Positions 24,417 through 31,173 of a stretch of DNA of 64,000 nt are shown one piece after another. The notes below the pieces were generated by a model that did not search any database, was not told the DNA's origin, and was given only the letters and a program-made list of their open reading frames with translations. The position numbers and the translations under genes are program-made. The DNA is from VRUE01 sp963707965 (GTDB lineage: Bacteria; Actinomycetota; Thermoleophilia; Solirubrobacterales; 70-9): assembly GCA_963707965.1 (NCBI GenBank), contig CAVPRR010000003.1, positions 1 through 64,000 on the forward strand. The letters run 5' to 3'. Each line of letters opens with the position of its first letter. Position 1 is the first letter of the stretch.

Positions 24417-24530
24417 GCGTTCGTCTTTACTGGCGCTGAGCGCCAGTAAGAGCGAACGGGCAAGGGAAGACGAACGCGCAAGGAAGTGCGTTCGTCTTTA
24501 CTGGCGCTGAGCGCCAGTAAGAGCGAACGC
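24417..24530. repeat. palindromic repeat family R1, two copies between purF and purN
   Basis: Two near-identical 42-43 bp units (24417-24458 and 24488-24530) each start GCGTTCG, contain the inverted core CTGGCGCTGAGCGCCAG, and end CGAACGC. The whole unit can form a long hairpin. Between them lies a partial inverted copy, AAGACGAACGC. The same unit with a C in the core centre occurs twice at 36915-37029, so this is a dispersed family. Confidence 0.92.
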
Positions 24531-24608
24531 GTTGCGGGTGTCAACCCGCTCCGGTTTTCAGCGCGCTCCCGGTGTCAACGCGCTGCGGCTGCCAGCGAAC
24601 GCGCTTGG

Positions 24609-26141
24609 CTATGGCGACGCAGGTGCGACCACGACGTCCTCGAGTGCGAACTTGCCGTTGGCGGTCGCGGGGTCGCCGAGGGGGTAGCGGCCGGTGAAGC
24701 AGGCGTCGCAGTGGTCCTCGGCCGGCGTATCGACCGCCTCATAGACCCCGTCCATCGAGAGGTAGGCGAGCGAGTCCGCCCCGAGCTCGTCGGCGATCTC
24801 CTCGATCGTGCGGTTGTGGGCGATCATCTCCTCGCGGGTCGACATGTCGATTCCGTAATGGCAGGGGTGGCGAATGGGTGGTGCCGAGATCCGCAGGTGA
24901 ATCTCGCTCGCCCCCGCGTCCCGCAGCATGCCGACGATCTGGCGGGTGGTGTTGCCGCGGACGATCGAGTCGTCGACCACGACGATCCGCTGGCCGGCGA
25001 CGATCTCGGGCAGCGGGTTGAACTTCAGCCGCAGGCCGTGCTTGCGCAGCTCCTGACCCGGCTGGATGAACGTGCGCGCGACGTAGCGGTTCTTGATCAG
25101 GCCGTCGTCGCGGGGCAGTCCCGAGGCGCGCGCAAAGCCCGCCGCGGCGGGGTTGCCGGAGTCCGGCACCGAGATCACCAGGTCGGCCTCAACCGGCGCC
25201 TCGCGCCAGAGGATCTCGCCCATCCGCCCCCGCACCTGCTGCAGCACCTTGCCCTCGAGGCGGCTGTCCGGCCGGGAGAAGTAAATGTGCTCGAAGACGC
25301 ACGTCGCGGGGCGGCCGGCGCGGACGACCTGGCGGGTCTCCAGACCTCGCTCGGTGAGCGAGACCATCTCGCCCGGCCGCACCTCGCGCAGCAGCTTGGC
25401 GCCGATGATGTCGAACGCGCAGCTCTCCGAGGCGACGACGAAGCGATCGTCGAGCCGGCCCAGGGAGAGCGGCCTCACGCCGTGCGGATCGCGGAAGGCG
25501 ACGATCGCATGCTTGGTCATCGCCACGGTTGAGTAGGCGCCGCGCAGCCGCGGCATCACGTCGGCGGCCACGTCCTCGACGTACTTCCCGTTGCTCGAGG
25601 AGAGCAGCGCCGCGATTATCTCGGAATCCGAGGTGCCGCGGAAGGAGATGCCGGCCTCTTTCAGCTCATTCCAGAGCTCGACCGCATTGGTCAGGTTGCC
25701 GTTGTGGGCGAGGGCCAGCTCGCGGCCGTCGTCGCGCCAGACCGGCTGGGCGTTCTCCCAGGAGCCCCCCCCGGTGGTCGAGTAGCGGACGTGGCCGATT
25801 GCCATGACGCCCTCCAGCGCCCGCAGCTTCTCCTCGTCAAAGACCTGCGAAACGAGACCGGAGTCGCGCATAGTCGTGATGTTGCCGCCCTCGCAGGTGG
25901 CGATGCCGGCCGACTCCTGGCCGCGGTGCTGCAGGGCGTAGAGGCCGAAATAGGTGAGGCGAGCGACATCGTGCCCCGGTGCATATACGCCGAAAACCCC
26001 GCATTCGTCGCGCGGGCCATCGCGGTCTGTCAGGTGCCCCGGTGCCGGAGTCAAAGCGCGTTTCCTCGCATCTAGAAGGACGGACGCGCAGGCGGACTGC
26101 CTACCCCGGCAGGGTAGCAGCGCCGCAGGATCTGCCGGCAA
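24609..26141 (-). CDS. purF: amidophosphoribosyltransferase
   Basis: PurF makes phosphoribosylamine from PRPP and glutamine, the first purine step. After a leader of about 45 residues the mature Cys1 lies in DECGVFGVYAPG, followed by YALQHRGQESAGIAT. The PRPP-binding motif is RIVVVDDSIVRGNTTRQIV, and the C-terminus shows SLDGVYEAVD-like glutamine-domain contacts. The leader is longer than usual for a propeptide. An in-frame TTG near 26058 (LTPAPGHLTD) is an alternative start that would leave about 17 residues before Cys1. It is followed by the R1 repeats and purN. Confidence 0.95.
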   Translation of the reverse strand: MPADPAALLPCRGRQSACASVLLDARKRALTPAPGHLTDRDGPRDECGVFGVYAPGHDVARLTYFGLYALQHRGQESAGIATCEGGNITTMRDSGLVSQVFDEEKLRALEGVMAIGHVRYSTTGGGSWENAQPVWRDDGRELALAHNGNLTNAVELWNELKEAGISFRGTSDSEIIAALLSSSNGKYVEDVAADVMPRLRGAYSTVAMTKHAIVAFRDPHGVRPLSLGRLDDRFVVASESCAFDIIGAKLLREVRPGEMVSLTERGLETRQVVRAGRPATCVFEHIYFSRPDSRLEGKVLQQVRGRMGEILWREAPVEADLVISVPDSGNPAAAGFARASGLPRDDGLIKNRYVARTFIQPGQELRKHGLRLKFNPLPEIVAGQRIVVVDDSIVRGNTTRQIVGMLRDAGASEIHLRISAPPIRHPCHYGIDMSTREEMIAHNRTIEEIADELGADSLAYLSMDGVYEAVDTPAEDHCDACFTGRYPLGDPATANGKFALEDVVVAPASP

Positions 26142-26194
26142 CGGCCCTTTCTCTCCCTGAGATTGCCTTTTTGCATCTATAGCACGTACAAATG

Positions 26195-26258
26195 CAGTCT
26201 CAGCCTGCAGTTGCCGGCAGGCCGTCCAGTCTCAGCCTGCAGTTGCCAGCAGGCCGTC
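26195..26258. repeat. 32-bp tandem duplication of the tetR 3' end
   Basis: Two 32-bp copies (26195-26226 and 26227-26258) begin CAGTCTCAGCCTGCAGTTGC and differ at one base. The second copy is the end of the TetR gene including its stop (TCA at 26232-26234). Just beyond the first copy, the bases ACGTACAAATGCAG at 26184-26197 recur in the palindrome at 62790-62832. Confidence 0.88.
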
Positions 26259-26855
26259 GAGTGCCTGGCCGAGGCCCTCGATCGCCGAGTCGAGCGGTGC
26301 CTGGCTGCCCGCCGCCCGCGCGCGCAGCAGAGCGCCCTCGATCGTCGAGACGGTGAGGCCGGCGAAGGTCTCCGCCCGCGCCGCGCTCACACCCTCCTTC
26401 TCCAGGGCCGTCGCTATGGGACGTTCCCAGCTCTGAAAGGCGGCGGTTGCGGCGGCGGCGAGCGCCGGGTCCTCGCGACGGGCCAGAGCGGCGGCGGCGA
26501 CGGGGCAGCCGATTCGCTCCGGATGGTCGGCGACCCGGCGGCGGAACATCTCGCCGAACAGCGACAGGGTCTCGCGCACGCCGCGCTCTGCCAGCGCTCG
26601 CTCGATGTTCTCGCGGATCTCGGCGCCCTCGAGCAGGGCGGCCTCGGCGGCGAGTTGGCGCTTGCCGCCCGGGAAATGGTGGTAAATCGAGCCTCGCGGG
26701 GCATTGCCCCGCTCGGCGACGTCGCGCAGCTCCATCCCGGCGTAGCCCCGCTCGGCGAGCAGTCGCCGGGCGCCGTTGAGCAGGCGCATCCGTCCGTCGC
26801 GGCTGTCGCGACTCAACGCCCGCGGCTCCTCCAATGACTCTATGCCCATGGACAT
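26232..26855 (-). CDS. TetR-family transcriptional regulator
   Basis: This 207-residue regulator has an N-terminal helix-turn-helix (about residues 20-65: RMRLLNGARRLLAERGYAGM, then GNAPRGSIYHHFPGGKRQLA). Its ligand domain resembles the LmrA/YxaF-type C-terminus, with RIGCPVAAAALARREDPALA. The gene is divergent from the MFS exporter at 26874, and the start lies within a palindrome that may be its operator. ATG 26855 (MSMGIES) is used; ATG 26849 is possible. It likely represses itself and the exporter until a drug-like ligand binds. Confidence 0.9.
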   Translation of the reverse strand: MSMGIESLEEPRALSRDSRDGRMRLLNGARRLLAERGYAGMELRDVAERGNAPRGSIYHHFPGGKRQLAAEAALLEGAEIRENIERALAERGVRETLSLFGEMFRRRVADHPERIGCPVAAAALARREDPALAAAATAAFQSWERPIATALEKEGVSAARAETFAGLTVSTIEGALLRARAAGSQAPLDSAIEGLGQALDGLLATAG

Positions 26856-26857
26856 AG
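26840..26857. promoter_or_regulatory. candidate TetR operator
   Basis: CTATGCCCATGGACATAG is an 18-bp palindrome with one mismatch, overlapping the TetR start codon. A half copy, GTGGACATAG, lies at 26884-26893, in the first codons of the divergent MFS gene. Location and symmetry fit autoregulation; no experimental support is available. Confidence 0.5.
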
Positions 26858-26873
26858 TATAGTCCTCCCTCCG

Positions 26874-28316
26874 ATGTATGACGGTGGACATAGAACGCCG
26901 GTGCTGATTGCCTGCGGTGGCGCCTTCGTCGCCTTCCTCGACACCACGATCGTCAACATCGCCTTTCCGGACATCTCGGCGTCGTTCTCGGGCGCCGGGC
27001 GCGATGCCCTCTCCTGGGTGCTGGACGGCTACTTCGTCGTGATCGCCGCCCTGCTGGTTCCGGCGGGCGGTCTCGCCGATCGCTTCGGCCACAGGCGGGT
27101 GTTCCTGATTGGCGTCGCCGGCTTCACAGTCGCGAGTCTCCTCTGCGCGGCTGCGCCCAACCTCGAGCTGCTGATCGCCTTCCGCGTGTTGCAGGGCATC
27201 GGCGCCGCGCTGATCGCTCCGGCGTCGCTGGCGATCATCCTGGACAGCTTCCCGGTCGAGCGGCGCTCGGCGGGTGTGGGCCTGTGGGGTGCCGCAGCGG
27301 CGGCGGCCGCCGCGGTGGGACCGACCCTCGGCGGCGCGCTGGTGGAGGCCTCCGACTGGCGCCTCGTCTTCCTCGTCAACCTGCCCCTCGGGGCGGCCAT
27401 CCTGCTCGCCGGGCGCCGCCTCGCCGAGCGGCCCATCTCCGACAGTCGCCTGCCCGACCTCCCCGGCGCCGCGATGCTGGCCCTCGCTCTCGCCCTGGTC
27501 ACCCTCGGCATCGTTGAGGGCAACGACTGGGGCTGGGCGGCCGGGCCGACGCTCGGCGCGTTCGCGGCCGCCGCGGCATTGCTTGGCGGCGTCGCCGTGC
27601 GCAGCCGGCGTCACCCGCGCCCGATCATCGAGTCGGAGCTGTTCGCCCACCGCTCGTTTGGAGTCGGAAACGTCGGCACCCTGCTCTTCGCTGCGGCCTT
27701 CTTCTCGGTGATTCTCGGGAACGTTCTCTTTCTCACTTCGATCTGGGGCTACACGGTGCTCCAGGCCGGCCTGGCGACCCTGCCCGGCCCTGCGTCGACG
27801 ACGGTGATCGCGGGACCGGCCGGCCGACTGGCCGATCGCTTCGGCCACCGCGCCGTGGTGATCCCCGGCGCGGTGGCATTCGCTGCCGGGGTCATGGTTC
27901 TGCGCTCCGCGGGAGCCCAGCCCGACTGGATGGGACTCTGGCTGCCGGGATCGATCCTGTGCGGAATCGGAGTCGGCCTCGCCTTCCCGACGCTCGGCTC
28001 GGCCGCGGTCCGGGACGTGCCGGACGACCGCTTCGCCACCGCGAGCGCGGTCAACGCCGCCTTCCGCCAAGTGGGCGCCGTCCTCGGCACTGCGATCCTC
28101 GTTGCCATCGTCGCCGACCCAGCCACCCTCGGCGAAGCCCTTTCGGTCTCCGACGACGCCTACCTCTTTGCGATCTTTGCATCGCTTGCCTCGGGGGCCG
28201 TGGCACTGGCGCTCCGTCCCGTTTCGGAATCGGACGAGGCGCAGGCCGGCGCGGGCGGCGTGCTGCCGGACCCACGCACCCCCGCCACCGCATCCGAGGG
28301 CCCGGTCTCCGGTTGA
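26874..28316 (+). CDS. MFS multidrug exporter, DHA2 (14-TM) type
   Basis: The 480-residue transporter begins with ACGGAFVAFLDTTIVNIAFP (motif D1 of drug:H+ antiporters). It has motif A, GGLADRFGHRRVFLIG, and motif C-like GVGLWGAAAAAAAAVGPTLG followed by GGALVEASDWRLVFLVNLPL. A second motif A, GRLADRFGHRAVVIPGA, occurs mid-protein, as expected for the 14-helix DHA2 family. Its start lies 19 bp from the divergent TetR start, which is probably its regulator. The substrate is unknown. Confidence 0.92.
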   Translation: MYDGGHRTPVLIACGGAFVAFLDTTIVNIAFPDISASFSGAGRDALSWVLDGYFVVIAALLVPAGGLADRFGHRRVFLIGVAGFTVASLLCAAAPNLELLIAFRVLQGIGAALIAPASLAIILDSFPVERRSAGVGLWGAAAAAAAAVGPTLGGALVEASDWRLVFLVNLPLGAAILLAGRRLAERPISDSRLPDLPGAAMLALALALVTLGIVEGNDWGWAAGPTLGAFAAAAALLGGVAVRSRRHPRPIIESELFAHRSFGVGNVGTLLFAAAFFSVILGNVLFLTSIWGYTVLQAGLATLPGPASTTVIAGPAGRLADRFGHRAVVIPGAVAFAAGVMVLRSAGAQPDWMGLWLPGSILCGIGVGLAFPTLGSAAVRDVPDDRFATASAVNAAFRQVGAVLGTAILVAIVADPATLGEALSVSDDAYLFAIFASLASGAVALALRPVSESDEAQAGAGGVLPDPRTPATASEGPVSG

Positions 28317-28348
28317 CAGCGCGTTCAGGTCGTCGGAGGATGCCGGCG

Positions 28349-28645
28349 ATGACGCGCGACCCTTCGTTCACCGGCGCCTTGATTCGCAGAAGGGCGATCG
28401 TCCACGGGCGCGTGCAGGGCGTCTTCTTTCGCGACACGACTCGCCGGCAGGCGTCGGCGCGCGGCCTGACGGGCTGGGTTCGCAACCTCCCCGACGGCAC
28501 GGTGGAGGCGGTCTTCGAGGGGGACCCGGAAGCGGTCGAGGCGCTGCTCGCCTTCTGCCGCGAGGGCCCGCGCGGCGCCCACGTCGAACGCGTCGAGGTC
28601 AGCGAGCAGGAACCCGAGGGTCTTGACGCATTCGCAGTGCGATGA
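28349..28645 (+). CDS. acyP: acylphosphatase
   Basis: This 98-residue acylphosphatase has the catalytic loop VHGRVQGVFFRDTTRRQA (Arg in the phosphate loop) and the catalytic Asn in GLTGWVRNLPDGTVEAVFEG, with the rest of the alpha/beta fold to LAFCREGPRGAHVERVEV. It hydrolyses acyl phosphates. ATG 28349 is chosen over 28340 because the GGAGG at about 28335-28340 gives proper spacing. The stop region GTGCGATGACG is duplicated 20 bp downstream (28637-28650 and 28657-28670). Confidence 0.92.
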   Translation: MTRDPSFTGALIRRRAIVHGRVQGVFFRDTTRRQASARGLTGWVRNLPDGTVEAVFEGDPEAVEALLAFCREGPRGAHVERVEVSEQEPEGLDAFAVR

Positions 28646-28677
28646 CGTTCGCCTGTGTGCGATGACGCTCACCTATC

Positions 28678-29151
28678 TCAGTTCTTGGAGAGGTCTCCCA
28701 CCTGAGCGCCTGCGAGGCGGACGACCTCGTTGGGATCGACCTTCACCGAATGGCTGTGGTCGCCGCCGCTGCAGAGCACCCGGTCGTGGTCGAGAAGGCG
28801 CCGATCGACGATCTCCTCCACCTCGAAGATCGGGCCAAACGGGGGCACCGCGCCGACCGCAAAACCGGGGAACTCGGCAGCGATCTCGTCCTCCGTGGCG
28901 AGCCGCAGCTCATGTCCCGCGCCGAGCAGGTCACCGACCTTCTCCAGGTCGAGACGCTCCGATGCGGGGATCAGCGCCAGCACGTACTTCTCGCCTCTGC
29001 GCAGGATCACATCCTTGGCGGCGTCCTCGGGGCCGACGCCAGACGCTCGCGCTTCGGCGGCGGCCGTGAACTGCTCTCCATGCTCGACCACCTCATAGGT
29101 GACACCGTGCTCGTCCAGAAAGCGGGTCAGCGTGTCGATCTTTTTGGCCAT
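28678..29151 (-). CDS. YbaK/EbsC-type aminoacyl-tRNA deacylase
   Basis: This 157-residue protein has the YbaK fold: MAKKIDTLTRFLDEHGVTYE, EARASGVGPEDAAKDVILRR (A-K-D/T-x-x-x), VGAVPPFGPIFEVEEIVDR and a final GGDHSHSVKVDPNEVVRLAG. Members remove mis-charged amino acids (Cys or Ala from tRNA-Pro, for example) from tRNAs in trans. The gene converges on the acylphosphatase gene; their stop codons are about 30 bp apart. The exact substrate cannot be read from sequence. Confidence 0.88.
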   Translation of the reverse strand: MAKKIDTLTRFLDEHGVTYEVVEHGEQFTAAAEARASGVGPEDAAKDVILRRGEKYVLALIPASERLDLEKVGDLLGAGHELRLATEDEIAAEFPGFAVGAVPPFGPIFEVEEIVDRRLLDHDRVLCSGGDHSHSVKVDPNEVVRLAGAQVGDLSKN

Positions 29152-29187
29152 CGCTCCTCCTTGCGTGTCCCCGCCCGGACCAACAGT

Positions 29188-29246
29188 AGCGCCGAGATCA
29201 GCCCAGGGCGAGATCGGTCCAGGAGCGCCGAGATCAGCCCAGGGCG
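29188..29246. repeat. 36-bp-period duplication of the PPOx-like gene end
   Basis: The 23-bp unit AGCGCCGAGATCAGCCCAGG (first 20 bases shown) occurs exactly at 29188-29210 and 29224-29246. The right copy spans the last codons and the stop (TCA at 29234-29236) of the gene at 29234-29806. Confidence 0.9.
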
Positions 29247-29806
29247 GGAAGGCCGTCGATGCTGGCTGTGTTCTTCTCGGCCTTGTAGGCGTCGATCGCG
29301 TCCGGGCCGCCCACCCGAAGCTTCTTCTCTGCCCACGCCTGCATGTGGGGGCGCAGGCCCTCGTAGCTCATCAACGGCACCCCGTAGCCACAGGAGTCGG
29401 CGATGCGGTCCACGTCGATCACGATCACCGTGCGGCGGGCCTCGTCGGCGGTGGGCTGCACGAATCGAGCCCGCTCGAGCAGCTCGGCGAATCTCCCGTC
29501 GGCCGGCGTGACCACCTCGCCCCGGCCATGAAGCCGCAGGATCCGAGGCGGCCCCTCGAAGGCGCACAGCATCACCACGATCCGGCCGTTCTCCCGCAGG
29601 TGCGCGATCGTCTCGGCGCCGCTGCCAACGACGTCGAGGTAGGCGACGGTGTGGTCGTCAAGCACCCGCAGCGTGCCGATCGGCCCCTTCGGGGAGAGGT
29701 TCACATGGCCGTCCCCGGCCAGCGGTGCGGTCGCGACGAAGTAGAGCGCCTGGCGGTCTATCCAGGCCCGTAGCTGATCGTCGATGTGGTCGTATATTCG
29801 ACCCAC
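29234..29806 (-). CDS. pyridoxamine 5'-phosphate oxidase-like flavin protein
   Basis: The 190-residue split-barrel protein shows ALYFVATAPLAGDGHVNLSP with KGPIGTLRVLDDHTVAYLDV, then GSGAETIAHLRENGRIVVML and CAFEGPPRILRLHGRGEVV. These are features of the PPOx/FMN-binding group that includes F420-dependent enzymes of actinobacteria. The C-terminus (VDRIADSCGYGVPLMSYEGL) is typical of a subgroup often annotated as PPOx class. Cofactor (FMN or F420) and substrate are not clear. It lies downstream of arsM on the same strand, with an 80-bp gap. Confidence 0.85.
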   Translation of the reverse strand: MGRIYDHIDDQLRAWIDRQALYFVATAPLAGDGHVNLSPKGPIGTLRVLDDHTVAYLDVVGSGAETIAHLRENGRIVVMLCAFEGPPRILRLHGRGEVVTPADGRFAELLERARFVQPTADEARRTVIVIDVDRIADSCGYGVPLMSYEGLRPHMQAWAEKKLRVGGPDAIDAYKAEKNTASIDGLPALG

Positions 29807-29885
29807 GCCGCGACGTTAGCAGTCACACCGACACCGTTCCGGCGGGCGAGCCTGGCGAGAGCTTGCCGGCCGAGGACCGGTCCAG

Positions 29886-30689
29886 TCAGGGCGCCTCCGG
29901 CTTGCGCGCACGGACGATGGCGGAGCTGGCGTGCTCGTGCACCCTGTGGGTCTCGCGGATCTCGACGTCGGTGAGACCAGCCTCGGCAAGCGCGTCCTCG
30001 AAGTCCTGGCGGGTGAGGGCGCCGGCGATGCAGCCGGTCCACTGCCGCATGTCCGCGCGGGTGGCCTCGTCCATATCGGGGTCGGCGATGATGTCGGAGA
30101 CGGCCAGGCGCCCGCCCGGCTTCAGCACCCGCGCCACCTCCCGCATCACCTGCCGCTTGTCCGCGGAGAGGTTGATGACGCAGTTGGAGATGACCACGTC
30201 GACCGAGGCGTCCGGCAGTGGCATGTCCTCGATGTAGCCCTTGGCGAATTTGACATTCTCGACGCCGGCCTCGGCGGCGTTCCGGCGGGCGAGCTCGAGC
30301 ATCTCGTCCGTCATGTCGAGGCCGATGGCCTTCCCGGCAGGGCCGACCCGGCGCGCCGAGATGAGGACGTCCGCGCCCCCTCCCGAGCCGAGGTCGAGCA
30401 CGGTCTCGCCCTCGCGTAGATCGGCCACCGCGGTGGGAACGCCGCAGCCGAGCGAGGCGTCGACGGCCGCCTTCGGTGCGGAGCCGGCCTCCTCGCCGTA
30501 GAGCCCCCCTCCGAACACCTGGTCCGCCTCCTTCGCCGTGGCAACTCCTCCTCCCGCTTCGTCCTGGGGCCCTCCGCAGCAGCCTGTCGAGGTGTCGGCC
30601 GCAACGGCGGCAGCGGCGGCGGCATAGCGCTCGCGCACCTGCTCGCGGATATCGGTGTCGCGGATATCGGTGTCGGTCAGCTCGGTCAC
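29886..30689 (-). CDS. arsM: arsenite S-adenosylmethionine methyltransferase
   Basis: This 267-residue ArsM has an N-terminal CCGG (arsenic-binding cysteine pair at about residues 38-39) and SLGCGVPTAVADLREGETVL with DLGSGGGADVLISARRVG (SAM motif I). It also has SNCVINLSADKRQVMREVAR, with the conserved Cys, and DMRQWTGCIAGAL, with the third arsenic cysteine. It volatilises or detoxifies As(III). The N-terminus contains TDIRDTDIRE, from a 15-bp tandem duplication near the start. It is divergent from arsR (30789). Confidence 0.94.
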   Translation of the reverse strand: MTELTDTDIRDTDIREQVRERYAAAAAAVAADTSTGCCGGPQDEAGGGVATAKEADQVFGGGLYGEEAGSAPKAAVDASLGCGVPTAVADLREGETVLDLGSGGGADVLISARRVGPAGKAIGLDMTDEMLELARRNAAEAGVENVKFAKGYIEDMPLPDASVDVVISNCVINLSADKRQVMREVARVLKPGGRLAVSDIIADPDMDEATRADMRQWTGCIAGALTRQDFEDALAEAGLTDVEIRETHRVHEHASSAIVRARKPEAP

Positions 30690-30704
30690 GGTGTCTCCTT
30701 ATTT

Positions 30705-30775
30705 AGATCGAGGATCATCGATGTAGCGCACCGCGGCACTGTAGCAGTTAGATCGATTACTGTCGATGTAATTGC
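30705..30775. promoter_or_regulatory. candidate ArsR-binding region between arsM and arsR
   Basis: The 99-bp gap between the divergent genes holds TAGATCGAGGATCATCGATG near 30705-30724 and TAGATCGATTACTGTCGATG near 30750-30769. The two related 20-bp blocks each carry an imperfect ATCGA inverted repeat. Placement between arsM and arsR fits ArsR operators for both promoters. Confidence 0.5.
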
Positions 30776-30788
30776 TAGACTGGACACG

Positions 30789-31145
30789 ATGTCTGGGATC
30801 CCGATTGAGCTCGAGCCGAAGCAGAAGCGCCCTGCCGGGGAGCGCTGCTGCGAGGCCGTGGTCTACCCGGACGTGGCGCGCCGGCAGGCGGAGCGGATGG
30901 CGGGGCTGGCGAAGGCGCTTGCGGATCCGGTGCGGCTTCAGCTTGTGGACGTGCTGCGCAAACACGCCGGCAAGGTCTGCGTCTGTGAGCTGGTGCCGCT
31001 GTTCGACCTCTCCCAGCCGACCATCTCCCACCACCTCAAGGTGCTGCGCGACGCCGGCGTCGTGGCATCGGAGCGCCGCGGCCTGTGGGCCTACTACTAC
31101 GTCGTCCCGGGCGCCCTCGACGAGCTGGGCGCCTGGCTCGGCTAG
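30789..31145 (+). CDS. arsR: ArsR-family arsenic-responsive repressor
   Basis: This 118-residue winged-helix repressor contains LADPVRLQLVDVLRKHAGKV and CVCELVPLFDLSQPTISHHL, with the E-L-C-V-C-D/E-L-type metal site (C-V-C) in helix alpha-3, and KVLRDAGVVASERRGLWAYY. Another CC pair (ERCCEAVVYPD) lies near the N-terminus and may add arsenic ligands. It is divergent from arsM and presumably represses both promoters until As(III) binds. Confidence 0.94.
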   Translation: MSGIPIELEPKQKRPAGERCCEAVVYPDVARRQAERMAGLAKALADPVRLQLVDVLRKHAGKVCVCELVPLFDLSQPTISHHLKVLRDAGVVASERRGLWAYYYVVPGALDELGAWLG

Positions 31146-31173
31146 AGGCCTCACCCTGAGGCAATTTGGTGAC

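Noticed and set aside
26856..28070. Minus-strand extension of the TetR frame across the MFS gene
   Set aside because: The extension is charged, low-complexity antisense reading; the TetR start at 26855 has the correct helix-turn-helix spacing.
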